64,000 bases of DNA from NCBI RefSeq assembly GCF_031143425.1, contig NC_090439.1:353518027-353582026 (forward strand), in the 5' to 3' direction. Of the stretch, positions 10,376-23,269 are shown in pieces. The stretch's first letter is position 1. Every line of letters starts with the position of its first letter. The position numbers were made by a program, and so were the translations under genes. Below the pieces are notes generated by a model. It did no database searches, was not told the origin of the DNA, and was given only the letters and a program-made list of their open reading frames with translations. The DNA comes from Pleurodeles waltl. Lineage: Eukaryota > Chordata > Amphibia > Caudata > Salamandridae.

Positions 10376-12880
10376 CAAATGCGGCCCTCGGACATTAATA
10401 TGTCAGTTTATTCTGGTTTACCAAATAGCTGCATTTTTGGTACAGACGCCTCAAGGCAACTAGCATAGGTGTAAGAAACAGAAATTAATCTCCGGATATA
10501 TTTTTTTTAAACCAAAAGTGATTTTTTATTTTATGCTTTTGACAATGTAACCAGATGAGTGCTCTCTATGCAGCAAGTATCTGTGTAAGCTGTTCCATAG
10601 GTGCCCAAGTAAAGGACATATGTATTCTTGAAAGCTAACCAACCATCTCAGTTAGTCATATAAATGCATTACTCTGTTAGATCAAGAGTTGTAGTTTTGC
10701 ATTTTAAAACAGAAAAAAACAAACTGTTTATTAATGGGAGTGGTGAATGTTGTGTTCTAATTTATACACCAATCTTCACTCAGTCACTCCGAAGAACATT
10801 CAGAACTATTGTAGAGGTGTGGTTTAGTAGATAAGTTGTAGCTATCGATTGGAAACATATGAACAAATCTGGGATTCACAGTTTATATTTTTTAAAGCAC
10901 AAATTTGTTTTTTTTTTTAGCTGCTTCATAGCTCTTGTTGACCTAGCTGGTCCCAGACGCTGTCCTTTCTGAAAAGTCTCCCTGATTCTCGCCAGCTAAG
11001 GGTTTGTCTTAAGGATGCTCTTCAAACAGTCTTCCTCTTGAAAATCGGAAGGAGGTCTTTGTGCTTGATCAGGGTGCATCTATTGTGTTCAAATATGACG
11101 GAAGCATGAGTGTCTAAACTGTGGGCTTCGTAGGATGGATAGCGCCGCCACTGCTCGATAACCATAGAAAGATAGCCTGAATAAGGTAGTTTCAGGCCTC
11201 TCCTGAATGGACTGTAGGTATTTCGTAGTCTGACAGACAGGAACATCTTGATCCAGGATTTGGGATGTGAAACCCTCAGGTTACTTAATTGAAAGCCTTT
11301 TTAGCAAAAGAGCACAGCCTTTCTGAGACGCATTTTCCTGGTGTATATATACTGAAGTGCAAGCTTGTTACAGCAAGAAGGACCCTTCCCCTGAGCATAC
11401 TGGGTGAGCCCGGGCAAATCACATTTCTTCCTTTACCTCAGTTTCCATAAATGCCAAAATAAGCCTTCTGGAATTCAGTTTACTGGATGTTCAATTTCAA
11501 GGAATTACTCACCCACTCTTTTTCATGCCCATTCATAAAGTAGGTTTCATTTTGAAGAAAATATATTACCTCAACAACACTGTTGCAGAGTTGGACAATT
11601 ACAATTGTTGTTGAATGTTCACAGCATTGCATTAGATGAGTATTAAGGTCACCGCTTGCTACATTTGGAAACGGTTGGGAGCTGTGTCTTTGTGTAGATG
11701 CTAAGGTAAGACTGAGGGGAACTCCGAGAACTCTATTCATTAAAACAAACCGATTGTGGAAAATAATGTACTTAGTGGGAAAACGTGGGACTGGGTCAAT
11801 GGCCCACAGATTTCAGTATATGGTACCTCTCTAATGCCTCGAAGTCCTAACACAGCAGCTGAGGGATTTCCCATTGGTTTTGATAAAATAAGTACTATTG
11901 AAATGAGTAATAGTAACAGCAATCCTTTTTACGATGCTATAAGCCTAAGCAACAGGCGCTACAGAGCACTCAATGTTATCACTCAAAAACATCTGATTTG
12001 CTAGTTAATTTTCCATCTATTTATTAAAGCACTGATGCATTTACTGGACTTCTTTCTGAAGGAACAGCCTATGTCCAAGCTCATTCAAAAAGCACTCAAA
12101 GAACGAAGCCAACTACATAAGACCTCGTTGCTGTAAAATCATGAATGTTTCGGGCCTTTGCCATCCTTTCCCAATGAATGTTTTGTCCGCCCACATTCAT
12201 TTCAAACCATGGTAGAGGTAATCCATGTTTAATATATTCAGATCCATATTCAGATCCAACGAGCCACAGAGGTGCACAGTAAACCCTAGGGTGGCGCGCC
12301 CTTTCAGCTTTCACTGCTTCCGCAGCACTTCCTTGATGCCCTCACCATCTGACTTCTTGGTAAACAATTTCAACAGCTGGGCTCAGTTCTCCATTTCTGA
12401 AACTACATAAGCACAGGAACCTGGGAACGGAATCTGTGGTGAACGATAGCTCACCGCAACGAAACCCCACCCAGCCCATCTTTGCTTCACATACATGGCT
12501 GATTTCCTCTGAGGATGCCATGTTTCAATTTTCCTCCTGTCTCACGATTGCTTATTGTCAGCCCTTGGACATGAACACGATTAGAACATTGCAATACGCT
12601 GAGCAACTTTTTTTTTTTTAGTTGTCAGAAGTAAAACTTCAGTCTATTTTACCCATGGGAAAGAGGCTTGCTGTCACATGAAGGACGCAGTGGGAAGGAA
12701 GAAAACAGAGGGTGTTGTTTTCAACCTTTGACCTCATGTACTGTTGTCTTCATGGGCAATGTTATTCCCGCAACCAAAAACAGATTCGTTTCTGTCATTC
12801 CGCCCCTCACCGTTTAGCTGGGCATATTAGGCAATCTCATCCGACTTTAATTGGAAATAAAGCATGTCACCATGTCAGAT
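10376..12880. other. No recognisable gene
   Basis: Anonymous sequence with short homopolymer runs. Frames at 11480-12410 overlap on opposite strands and show no motif. Nothing is supported here. Confidence 0.5.
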
Positions 12881-13355
12881 ATTCTATGAGTGCGAGTGCT
12901 CTCTCTTTCAAACTGCCTGGAGCAACCAGTTACAGATAATCTCCATCTCTGCTCCATTTTTAGGGAAAGCAAGACTTTGTTGTGTACAGTAAAGGGAATG
13001 GAGCCCACCTGTTGGTTACCATTTACTGGCCTGCGTGGCATGCTGCTTCACAGCCTCTTCCGTCACTGCAGGCCTGCCATCATATCCGTTCCTCTGTGTA
13101 GAGCAGGGACCAAGCACTGATTGATTCAACTTAATCAGTGCCTGTCTGCTGCTCCCGACATGACTGAAGTACTATTTTGTTTCTTTTAAATTGTAGTGCC
13201 CCGCAAACAGAAGGTGTGTGACTGCCAAAAACGTGTTCAGCAGGACAAACAAAATTGCTAAGTTTTATTTTTTATAGCTAACTTTCTTTTAGTTTGCCAA
13301 GTTGTCTTTTTCACTTTGCACTCATGATTTCTTTTGTTTTTGCTTGTGGGCGCTG
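12881..13355. repeat. Duplicated module, copy 1 (unique part)
   Basis: This segment, from 'attctatgag' to 'gggcgct', aligns by eye over its full length with 14318-14797, with scattered substitutions and small indels. In both copies it is followed by the same G-poor minisatellite, so the duplicated unit appears to include both parts. No coding function is seen. Confidence 0.75.
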
Positions 13356-13460
13356 TTCTCAAAAGATGATGATTATCTTGTTCTAAAAATTGCAAAACAA
13401 CATTGTTTATTTATTATGTGTACTTTCTGACATTATACTTTAACACATAACTGTATAGTA

Positions 13461-14317
13461 CACCCCAATCCACCCCACTACAATCCACCCCAATCCACCA
13501 TATCTCACCACACACCGTTCTACCCCACTCCAGTCCAATCCACTCCAACTCAACCCAATATAATCTGCCCCACTCCACTTCATCCAACTCCAATCCAAAA
13601 CAATATACACCACCCCACAACAATAAGCCTCACTCCAATCTGCACCACTACAATCCAAAACAATATGCACCACTCCAATCAAGAACAATCTGCCCCACCT
13701 CAATCTGCCCAGCTCAAAACAATCTGCCCCACATCAATCCAAAATAGTCTGCCCACTCCAATTTAAAACAATCTGCCCCATTCCAATCCACCCCACTCCA
13801 GTATGTCCCATTCCAATCCAAAACAATATGCCCCACTCTAATCCTATCCACTTTACCCCAATCCACCCCATTCCATCCCAATTCACCCCACCCCACCCCA
13901 CTCCCATCCAATCAACCCCGCCCCACCCCACTCCCATCCAATCCCCCAACCCCACCCCACTCCCACCTAATCCATTTAACACCAACCTAATTCAATCCAC
14001 CACACTCTAATCCAATCTAATACATTCTACTTTACTCCAATCTAAAAACAATCTGCCTGCCTCTAGTCTGCCCCACTCCTACCCAAAACAATCTGTCCCA
14101 CTCAATACCGCCCACTCTAATCTATTTTAATCTGACCCACTTCAATCTGCCCCTCTTTAATCCAAAACAATGTGCCCCAATCCAACCTGCCTCACCCCAC
14201 CCTGCCCAGCTCCTATCCCAAATAACCCACTTTGATCCAAATTCCAAATTGCCTCCCTCCAATTCGCTCCTCTCCAATCCAATACACCCCACTCCAAACC
14301 ACCACAATCCACCCCAC
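13461..14317. repeat. G-poor minisatellite array 1 (CCACTCCAAT-like)
   Basis: Degenerate 5-, 10- and 15-bp iterations of the theme CCACTCCAATCCACCCCA. The plus strand is nearly free of G throughout. Frames on the complement rich in Trp, Gly, Val and Asp are a consequence of the repeat and are not genes. Confidence 0.9.
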
Positions 14318-14797
14318 ATTCTATGAGTGTGAGTGCTCTCTCTTTCAAACTGTCTGGAGCAGTCAGTTACAGGTAGGCCTTATCTCTTCTCCATTTTTAG
14401 CTTTGAGGCTGCAAGTCTTTGTTGTGTACAGTAAAGGGCTTGGAGCCCACCTGTCGCATATCATTTGTTGGCTTGCATGGCATTCTGCTTTACAGCATCT
14501 TTTGTCACTGCAGGTCTAGCATCGTATCCATTCCTCTGTATGGAGAAGGGACCAAGCTCTGATTGCTTCAACTTAATCAGGTGCCTGTCCGCTGCTCCAG
14601 ATGTGATTGAGGTACTATTTTGTTCTTTTTAACTTGTAATGCCCTGCAAACAGAAGGTGTGTAACTGGCAAAAACGTGCCCAGCAGGACAAACAAAATTG
14701 CAAAATGTTATGTTTTTTAGATAACTTTCTTTTATTTTGCCAAGTTGTCTTTTTTCACTCTGCACTCGTGTTTTTTTTGTTTTTGTTTGTGGGCGCT
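14318..14797. repeat. Duplicated module, copy 2 (unique part)
   Basis: Second copy of 12881-13355, about 1437 bp downstream in direct orientation. It starts abruptly inside the minisatellite and ends at 'gggcgctc', where the minisatellite resumes. Confidence 0.75.
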
Positions 14798-16680
14798 CAC
14801 TACACTTCACTCCTACCCACACCAATACAGTCCACCATGATCCAGCCCAGTTCAATCTACCCCACTCCACTGCAATACTCTACACCCCAATCCAATCCAC
14901 TCCAGTCCAATCCAGCCCACTCCAGTACGATTCAGCTCAAGCCAATCCAAACTGCTTCAACCCAACCGACCCCACTCAAATCCACCTCATTTGACTCCAA
15001 TACAAGCCACACCACTCTAATCCAACCAATCCACCCACTCCAATCAATTCCATAGCTACCAAGTGCACCTAATTCCAATCCAATACACCCATACCACCCA
15101 AATCCACCCTACTCCAAAACAATCCACTTTGATCCAGCCCACTCCAGTCCACATTAACCCACCCTCCAGTCCAATCCACCCCACTCCAAACCACCTTAAT
15201 CTACCCCACCCCATCCAGTCCACCCATCTCCAAAAATCCACCCCACACCAATCCAGTCCACCCCACTCCAATCAAATTCACCCCACTCCAATCCAACCCA
15301 CCTAACTCCATCCAATCCAGCCCACTTCAATCCACTCCAGTCTAATTCACTCCAATCCACTTCTTTACAATCCATCCCAAACCACTTCAATTCACCCCAC
15401 CGCACTCCAATCCACCCAACCCATTTCAATCCAGCCCACCTCAATCTAATCCACCCACCCCATCCAATCCACCCAAGCCTATCCACCATACTCATTCCAA
15501 TCCACCTCACTCCAGTGCACCCCAATCTAATGAACCCAACCCCACCCCAATCTGACTCACTCCATCCCAATCAGATCCACCCCAGTCCGACCTCCCAAAT
15601 TGATCCAGCCCCACTCCAGTCTATCCCACTATAATCAAATTCACCCCACACCACCCAAATCCAATCCAACCAGCTCAAATTCAATCCACTCCTCCAATTC
15701 ACTGCACCACTATACACCCCACCCCATTTCAATCCACTCCCCTCACTCCAATCCACCCCACCCGACTCCACCCAACCCCGCTCATTCTACCCCACTCACT
15801 CCAATCCACCATACTCTTCTCCAGTTCACATCACTCTATCCCAATCCAATCCAATCCACCCCACTCCACCCCATCCGAGTTCAGTCCACCCCAATCCAGT
15901 CCATCCACCCCACTCCACCCAATACAATACAATCCACCGTACTCCATTAGAATGCACCCCACTCCAGTCCATCCACTTCCCTCAATCCAGTGAATCCAAT
16001 CCACCCCACTCCAGTCCAATCCACCCTACTCCATTCCACCACACTCTACTCCAATCTATCTCAGTCTCTCCCAATCCAATCCACCCACACCATCCAGTTC
16101 AGTCCAGCCCACTCCAATCCATCCACCGCACCCTACCCCACTCCAATCCAATCAACTGCACCTCCAATCCACGCCACTCCAATCCAGTGAATGCAGTCCA
16201 CCCCACCCCACTCCAGTCCAACCTATTCTACCCCACTCCAACCTACTTCAGTCCAATCCACCCCACTCCAATCACCCCACCCCATTCTATCACTCCAATC
16301 TAAACCACCCACCCCAGTCCAGTCTAATCCACCACGCTCAAATCCACCCCAATCCAATCCACCTCACCCCATTTGATTCCACTCACTCCAATCCACTCAA
16401 CACCAATCCACCCCATTCCTCTCAATCCCCCCGGTCTACCCAAATCAAATTCAACCACTTTACTATAATTCACCCCACTACCTCAATCCACTCCAACCCA
16501 CTCCACCCTATTCCACCCCACTCCACTCTACCAAATGCTATGCCCCTAAATCACTGAACTCTACTTCCATCTACTCAACTCTGTGACACTCTATTCCCCC
16601 TACTCCAATCTTCGGCACTCCAACAAATCTACTCTACAACACTTTTCTCCCCCACTCCACTATGACACTCCACCCCACTA
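14798..16680. repeat. G-poor minisatellite array 2
   Basis: Same monomer theme as array 1, about 1.9 kb, degenerating toward the right edge (after about 16540), where 'actctac' variants replace the core. No G-rich plus-strand segment interrupts it. Confidence 0.9.
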
Positions 16681-16738
16681 ACTTTTAGCCATTCTGGACA
16701 GCAGCCACACTGGTGTACAACATGACAAAACACATTGT

Positions 16739-16780
16739 CAAAGCCAATAGCTCTTATATAGGCGAGATCTATTGGCTTTG
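16739..16780. repeat. Short perfect hairpin
   Basis: Arms 16739-16750 (caaagccaatag) and 16769-16780 are perfect complements around an 18-nt loop. It lies between the minisatellite and the LTR element. It is probably part of a small dispersed repeat that I cannot name. Confidence 0.5.
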
Positions 16781-16831
16781 CCAATGCTTGTTGAGAATTC
16801 TGATAGAAATTAGGGTGCCAGAAATAGGATT

Positions 16832-17066
16832 TGTAATGTAATGGGCCTTCCCAAGGGGTGCAAGGCAGACACCACCCTGGAATATGTTCACCTGTGGTTT
16901 TGCCTGGGGTCATGTGACCACAGACATAAATTAATGGGCGGGGCTGCACTTAGGCAGTCCCATGCCAAAACAGCACCGACATGTGCAGTTTTTTATTTCT
17001 GCACTAGATGCGGACCTTGTGCAGCACCTGCAGCCCTGCGCGTTACCTCAGGGCCCAGACACAACA
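16832..17066 (+). repeat. 5' LTR of the gypsy-type element
   Basis: About 235 bp, aligning to 21270-21480 through shared blocks: 'atgggcc', 'aggcagac', 'gtggttt', 'acataaat', 'ggggct', 'ggcagtcc', 'tgtgcacagtttt'-like text and 'ccctgcgc..acctcaggg'. The exact 3' edge (acaaca) is less certain than the 5' edge. A clear tRNA primer-binding site is not evident. Confidence 0.8.
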
Positions 17067-17289
17067 ACTGTTGATGAGGGCATGACCCTGCCACCCTCAC
17101 AGTGACAATCCACCCGCCTCGACCTGCAGCACTTACCGGCAACAGCGTCAGCAATTAGGCCATGTCATGCCCTCCTGACAAGGCGTTCTGCCCACCGGCC
17201 ATAACCCACCGGTAAGCCAGGCGTACAGCAGCCCATCCTTCCTCGCTGTGAATCTACTTACGCACTATCATCTTAAGCTGCAAAATGGA

Positions 17290-17965
17290 CAGCATGGGTA
17301 GATCGGCTGGAAACGTACTTTGCGGCTGATGGGCTGGAGGCAGACAGACAGTGACCAATGCTTCTCCACCTTAGGGGAGCCGCCATTCACAAGCTGTCCA
17401 AGGCAGCAGGCGAGGCCAGTCGACGTACACCTACGCCACACTCAAAGAGGCCCTAACTACTCACTTCGCACCCATGGTGAACCCATACTATGAGCCGTTT
17501 CTATTCAGGCAAGTTTGGCAAACACCTGAAGAGTCAGTAGAGAAATGTTATACAAGACTCTATCAACTGGCAAACACCTGCACTCTCCCAGATGAACAAG
17601 ATGAAGTTCGTTCCCAATTCACCTTGGGATGCGCATCGAAAAAACTCGGCGAGCTCATCCTGCAGGTGCCCCACATGCTGAAGGGGATATCCTCCCTATG
17701 GTCAGATTTTAAGAACTGTTAGAATCACAAGCTTCCCACATGGAAGCCAAACTTCAGGGGTCCTTTAAAACTAAGCCTGCAAACCATGTGAGTGCTGCAG
17801 CCTCGCCTGCCAGTAAGAAAGACCACCAAAAGACACCTCAAACTGCAAAAACCTGCATATGGTGAGGGAGACACATCCCACATGTGGGCAAAGGCCCAGC
17901 AAAAGGGAAGAAGTGCTCCCCCTACAGCAAAATGAACCATTTTGCCAAAGTGTTTCGCTCAACTC
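17290..17965 (+). pseudogene. gag remnant of the gypsy-type element
   Basis: The longest open piece (17474-17722) resembles the Ty3/gypsy Gag domain, with a 'VEKCYTRLYQLA' segment followed by 'FTLGCASKKL', in the spacing seen in that family. Upstream sequence in other frames continues the similarity ('RLETYFAADG') but is broken by stops and a frameshift. At 17848-17965 a Cys/His pattern compatible with the nucleocapsid zinc knuckle survives with at least one stop and lost cysteines. Non-functional. Confidence 0.7.
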
Positions 17966-18018
17966 CAATGGCGAAGGGGTCAGAGAAGAAGGCAGCCAAC
18001 TGAATAGAGGATGAGTCC

Positions 18019-18237
18019 GTGTTTGCAGATGACATGGATGATGACAAGCCTGAAGGCACAGTCCAAGTAATATTCATAGTAGAACTGGGGCCAGACCAAA
18101 TTTGCCATGCCCCTCTGTGCCAAGTCATCATAGATGGGCAACCCATGGTAGCCCTCATCATTTCAGGTTCCTCCATAAACATCCTGCCGTTGGCCTTACA
18201 TCTTCCCCAGCACTGCACCCCACAAACACCAGAGTAA
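18019..18237 (+). pseudogene. Aspartic protease remnant
   Basis: A short frame ends with an 'ISGSSINILP' segment in the place where retroviral-type proteases have the catalytic Asp-Ser/Thr-Gly triad. Here the catalytic aspartate is replaced by isoleucine, so the enzyme would be dead even if expressed. It sits between the gag and RT remnants as expected. Confidence 0.65.
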
Positions 18238-18259
18238 ACACTTCCATTTACCTTCCCCT

Positions 18260-20640
18260 GGCAGGTGTCTTCACCACCACCATCAGTCATCAAGATAAAG
18301 CCATCAGAGCAAAGGTGTACAACACAAAAGGGGGAGGTGTCATGCTACTCAGCTACCACACATCAGAACAACTCCAGCTAGTCCAGTACACATTCGGAGT
18401 CCACATTAACACCCTTGACTCCCTACTAGAGGAGTCTGACCAGCTGTTCCAAGGCATTAGGTGCCTTAAAGATGGATAGTACACTTCCACATTGACCAAT
18501 CGGTCCAACCAGTACTGCTGCAGCACTGGGGAGAGGCATTCCACCTATGGCTCAAAGTGGAGGCAGAACTGCAGGAATTAGAGGCAGCTGACACAATTGA
18601 GAAGGTAGATGGACCAACAAGCTGGGTATAGCCTATTGTTGTTTCCTGCAAGCAAATGCAGCCAAGACAGGTATACATATATGTCAATGTGAGGAACCCG
18701 AACACTGCCATTAAGTGAGAAAGCCACATAACACCTACTATGGATGATATTGTTGAGAGCTCTCAGGATCCATGTAATTCTCCAAGATGGATCTATGGTA
18801 GGGCTACCACCAAATCCTACTGCCCCTGAATCCAGATAGGTGACTACTTTCTCCATGGACCTCAGCCTTAAACAACATAAATGTCTCAATTTTGGCATCT
18901 CAAGTGCTGCCAAAGTATTTCAGGACATCATTAGGGGAAGGCTGGCAGATCTTTTTGGCGTATGAAATGGCAGTAACAACATCCTGGTGTACGCCTGATG
19001 CTGGAAGAGCATCTCCAAAGGTTGAGGTCAGTGTTCCATTGCCTCCAAAGCTGCCGCATAACCTTTCACAAGGAAAAATGCAAAGTCCTAAAGCAGAAGA
19101 TATATTTCTTTGGATACAAATTCTCTGAAAAGGGCATTACCCCAATCTGGGGAAGGTCCATAATATCCAAACCACCCATACATCCTGGGGATGGTCACAT
19201 ACTGCGGCTGGTTCATACAGAACTTGAGCCACCTGCCAAGGCCACTGTGAGAGCTCACCCAATCGTCCACTCTGTGGCAATGGGGCCTCAAACAGGAAAA
19301 TGCGTTTCAGGATTCCAAGAAAGGCCCTATCTGCCGATACTATGCTTGCATATTCTGACCCCAGCAAAGAGTTATCAGTTGATGCCACCCTCCACTGGCC
19401 TAGGTGCTGTCCTATCCCAAAGGCAACCATGCGGAGAACTGGCCCCCATTGCCTATGCTACCCATGCTTTTACTCTCACTGAGCAACAATATTCTCACAT
19501 CAAAAAAGAAGCCATAGCCGTACAATAGGGGTGCTGACATTTGCACATTTACTTGTACGGACACTGTCAACATAGACCATAAGCCTTTCATACCACTGTT
19601 TAAGGGCTCAGCATCCAAACCCCAGCCAAGAACAGAAAAATGGATCCTGCAACTACAAGAATACCAGTTTTCTGTAGCATACAGACCTGGCACTCACAAC
19701 CCAGCAGATTACCTCTCCCGGCATGCTCTGCCCGCCACACCCCAAGAACAACAGGAGGCCGAGGAGGCTGAAGATTACATCAGGGCCATAGTAGAACGAT
19801 CACACCCTCTCCCCATCTCATCAAGTGACCTCGTTGAAGCCACCAGGAGTGACGACTGCCTTCAGCATGTGATGGCGGCCACCAAGCCAGGGAGATGGGA
19901 CACTCTGATTGCCTTCCTGCACCAAAAGACAGCTGAAGCAGAGCAGACTCTGATCTTTACACCGTGTCAAAGAAGAACTCAACATGTCAGCAAATGTATG
20001 CTTACTAAAGGACTTTCACTAGTGGTACTGTCCAGCCTGACTCAGCAAATGGGCGAATGGAAGGCACCTATTAGTAGTGATAGATGCCTACTCCAGGTCC
20101 CCGGAGGTTGAAATCAGTGATAGATGAATACTCCAGGTACCCGGAGCCACCTTGGCTGAAGACACAATTCCCAAACTGGAAACAATCATGGCAGGACACA
20201 GCCTCATCAAGGAACTCTGCACAGACAATGGACCCCCTTTAAAGGACAAGACCTCACACACTACTTGATGTTGAGGGGAACCAAAGATACTGGATCATCC
20301 ATCGTTGGCCCCAAGCCAACAGCGAGGTCAAGCGGTTTATGAGAACAATCACTAAAACAATCAGCATAGCAGAAGCAGAGCAACACTGCGTAGGGAGAGC
20401 CATCCACCCTTTACTGATAGACTACAGACTCAACCTACATTCTACAACTGGAGTGCCTCTCAGCACCCTCTCTTTTGATCGCAAAGTTGTGGACATCAAC
20501 CTGCATCATCCTTTCTGGCAGCAAACTCCCACACCACCCACCCAAGATCAAGCTCGCTGTGAAGAACAGAACCACAAGGCCTCTCAACGCCATCACACCA
20601 AAACCCCTAGGATGTCTGCTGGAGACTGAATGTTGGTGAA
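18260..20640 (+). pseudogene. pol remnant: RT, RNase H and integrase
   Basis: Reverse transcriptase pieces are spread over about 18480-19130 in shifting frames; the thumb-proximal part is readable around 18998-19140 ('FFGYKFSEKGITP'). RNase H follows at about 19380-19700 with 'TGLGAVLSQ' and 'ALT-EQQYSHI-KEA'-like text, then the tether motif ending in 'PADYLSRH' near 19705-19725. Integrase pieces lie at about 20070-20530, including 'VIDAYSRSPEVE' and 'LCTDNGPPF'. Multiple stops and frameshifts make it a pseudogene. The order supports Ty3/gypsy over Ty1/copia. Confidence 0.85.
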
Positions 20641-21269
20641 AGACCATTGCCAAGGAAGCAAGTTCAGGCTTCCATTTGAAAGGGGGCCACAGAAAGACAT
20701 CAGCACCCATGGGACTATGGTGACGGCATCGCGAGGCAGATAGACAATGAAACAAAATGTATCACAATTAGAACTGTTCTGTGGAACTCCGGACGATTCC
20801 TTCAGAAGCCATAAGTGGACTGGAGGACAATTTCCCAACACAGACACCACAGGGAGAGCCATCACTCTTTCCACTATCACAAGCGATATGCAGAGACACT
20901 GAACTGTCTGACCCAGAGAGAGAAGAGGGGACTCTGCACTGAGCAACCTGAATCTAACAGGGGTCACCCAAGCTACAACCTCCGGAGGAACCCCACACCC
21001 TCCTAACAATTCCAGGGCTACATGATGGACTAGAGAATATTGGGCAGCAGCCAGCTGCACTCACAATCACGAGAGCCTGTATCCTTTGAAATAGGTGCTT
21101 ACAGTCACCAATAAGGCGACCCAAGGCAGAGTTCCTTTAGCAAAAGTTAGTTTTGACAGAAATGAATGACGTGGTAGTGAACTGTATTTGTTTTCTGTTT
21201 TCTTTCTTCTTCTTTTAATTTGTGTATCAATTTGTTTTATCTCATGTCAAAGTTATAATAACGGAAGAA

Positions 21270-21480
21270 TGTAATTTTATGGGCCAGTCCGAGATGTGTG
21301 AGGCAGACCCCACCGGAGCCTACTTTTACCCGTGGTTTCACCCCAGATCATATGACTGAAAACATAAATAAACAGGAGGGGCTACACATTGGCAGTCCTG
21401 TGCTAGAACCTCTCTGATATGTGCACAGTTTTATTTGCACCCAAGGCCCTGCGCACCACCTCAGGGGCCCGTACATTACA
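21270..21480 (+). repeat. 3' LTR of the gypsy-type element
   Basis: 211 bp, begins TGTAATTTTATGGGCC and ends GTACATTACA, so its own termini form a short inverted repeat (TGTAAT/ATTACA). It is followed directly by the GGATT duplication. It is about 24 bp shorter than the 5' LTR. Confidence 0.85.
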
Positions 21481-21896
21481 GGATTCTTGGTAAAAGAGTT
21501 GCAGGATGTGAATTTGTGAAAGAAAGTTCAATTGCCTAAACCAGCTGTCTCATTGGAAACACCTACATTTATAAACATTTTTTTTCATTAAAAAAAAAAA
21601 ATGTTATTGAAGGTTCCCACAATACAAATACTTCTCATCTAGGTCAGTAATTGCTACATCAGTTGGGTCATATAACTGTCAGCACATATTCACATTGATG
21701 CTAATGAAGGATATCTAGTTAAGGCACATCATTTGATAATAAAAGCAACCCTTTCCAGCACAAACAGTAAACACTAGCTGCCACCCAGCCTATGCCCCAG
21801 TGCGTAAATATGTCATTAAACATTACACACCACTTCCATATTAACATCATCTCGGATATAAACTTAAGAGTGGCCCTCTTGAGCCCTTGGTAGGAT

Positions 21897-22663
21897 GGGG
21901 CATATTTATGAGCCCCTAGCGCCACAGGAGCTTCACCTTTTGCGTCGCTCCAGTGTGCTATGCCCTGTGCCATATTTACAAGGTGGTGTTAAGCCACTTA
22001 TTGTGGCTTAACACCACCTTGTAAGTACCACCCCTTCAAACGCAGCCCTTTGCGTGGAAGGAGCATACAATGGGTGTTGCTGTGGGCATGCCACACCAAC
22101 ACCCATTGCATTTTGATGCTGCCTCAGATTTAGGTATTTTTGTAAACCTGAGGCAGCGCCAAATCTAATGCCACCCCAGAGGTGGCATTAGCAAGGCGCA
22201 ACGAGGAGGAATACTTTTATTTCTCCTCATTTTTTGCTTTTTCTAAGCGTGCTGCATTCTCCAGCACACATCGAAGAGAAAAATGCCAGAAACAATTGTT
22301 GATGTGCAGGAAGGTGTCCCTTCATGCACATAAACGATCATTTGAAAATGACACTTTGGCACTTCTGTGTGTGCAGCATTCTGCCGCACACACAGAAGTG
22401 CCAATTCGTCATTAGTGATTGTTTATGTGAAGGAAGGGACACCTTACCGCACATAATCAATCACACGCCTCATTGCAGACATCCTTACACGATGGTGCAT
22501 GGAAGCCTGCGTTGGCGCTAGCAGCTAAATTTAGCACCAGCGCATGGGACAACACAGGGGTGCGCCATATTCATTTAAATGTGGTGCATCCCTGTGTTGT
22601 GCAAATTACGCTGCCAATTTTAGCGCAGTGTCGTGCTCAGTCATTTTCCTATAAATATGGGCC
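21897..22663. mobile_element. Palindrome-chain MITE, family 2
   Basis: Ends GGGGCATATTTATGAG (left) and TATAAATATGGGCC (right) are inverted repeats. Inside are large hairpins, for example aaggtggtgttaagccac / complement at about 21980-22021, arms around 'tgggtgttg' near 22070-22105, 'ctgaggcagc' arms near 22120-22157 and 'acacagaagtgcca'-type arms near 22350-22403. It lies inside the L1 remnant, so it inserted after the L1. No coding capacity. Confidence 0.65.
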
Positions 22664-22799
22664 TATGTGGCTAGATCTGCACTGCATCCAATCTACTCGC
22701 AAGCAATGGGGAACAATCAGCGGTGACTAGTTCAGGCTCTTTAGGCAATCCACTAGATGATCCCATGCGCTGGCCATATCGACCGAGCCATCACGTCAG

Positions 22800-23265
22800 C
22801 AACAAAAGGGAAGAAAAACCATCTCATGCAAACAACAATTCAATATGAAATTAAGACTTATATGTAAAAAAGGAGAGTTTAAGGATTGTCAAGAGGTTTT
22901 AAATCCCAAGTCGGAGTGGCAGTGAGATTGCACACACACATGCTTTGCAGTGGCAAGCCTAAGACATGTTTACAGTGCTACCTGAGTGGGTGGTACAAAC
23001 AATGTTGCAGGCCCAAAAGTAGCGTTTAATTTGCAGGCCCTGGGAATATGATATACAACTTTACAATGGACTTACATGTAAATTCAATATGCCAGCTGTG
23101 GATACACTAATGTTACCATGTTTACGGGAGAAGCACATGCACTTTAGTACTGGTTAGCAGTGGTAAAATACTCAGAGTCCTAAGGCCAACAAAAAGATAC
23201 AGCAAAAAAACAAGAGGTAAAAGGCAAAAGTCTGGGAAAAGTCATCCTAAGGATGCCATGTCTGA
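22800..23265 (-). repeat. LTR-type dispersed repeat fragment
   Basis: Minus-strand text running from 'ttttgcctttta' through 'agggcctgcaaattaaacgct' and 'gccactgcaaagc' to the 'tttttta' near 22870 resembles an abundant salamander LTR-type repeat that I recall. It sits between two pieces of the L1 ORF2 C-terminal region. Boundaries are approximate and no target duplication was found. Confidence 0.4.
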
Positions 23266-23269
23266 CAAA

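Larger units (their letters stand above)
16832..21480 (+). mobile_element. Ty3/gypsy-type LTR retrotransposon, decayed
   Basis: Two diverged LTRs (16832-17066 and 21270-21480) start TGTAAT and end in CA. The whole element is flanked by a perfect 5-bp duplication GGATT (16827-16831 and 21481-21485), so both boundaries are firm. The interior has, in order, gag, a zinc-knuckle-like stretch, protease, reverse transcriptase, RNase H and integrase remnants, the Ty3/gypsy order. All reading frames are broken by stops and frameshifts, so it cannot encode its own mobility. LTR divergence and the many stops indicate an old insertion. Confidence 0.9.

Noticed and set aside
13440..16376. Trp/Gly/Val-rich and Pro/Thr/Ser-rich frames in the minisatellite
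   Set aside because: They are direct translations of a G-poor 5- and 10-bp repeat and its complement, with no start context or conserved domain.
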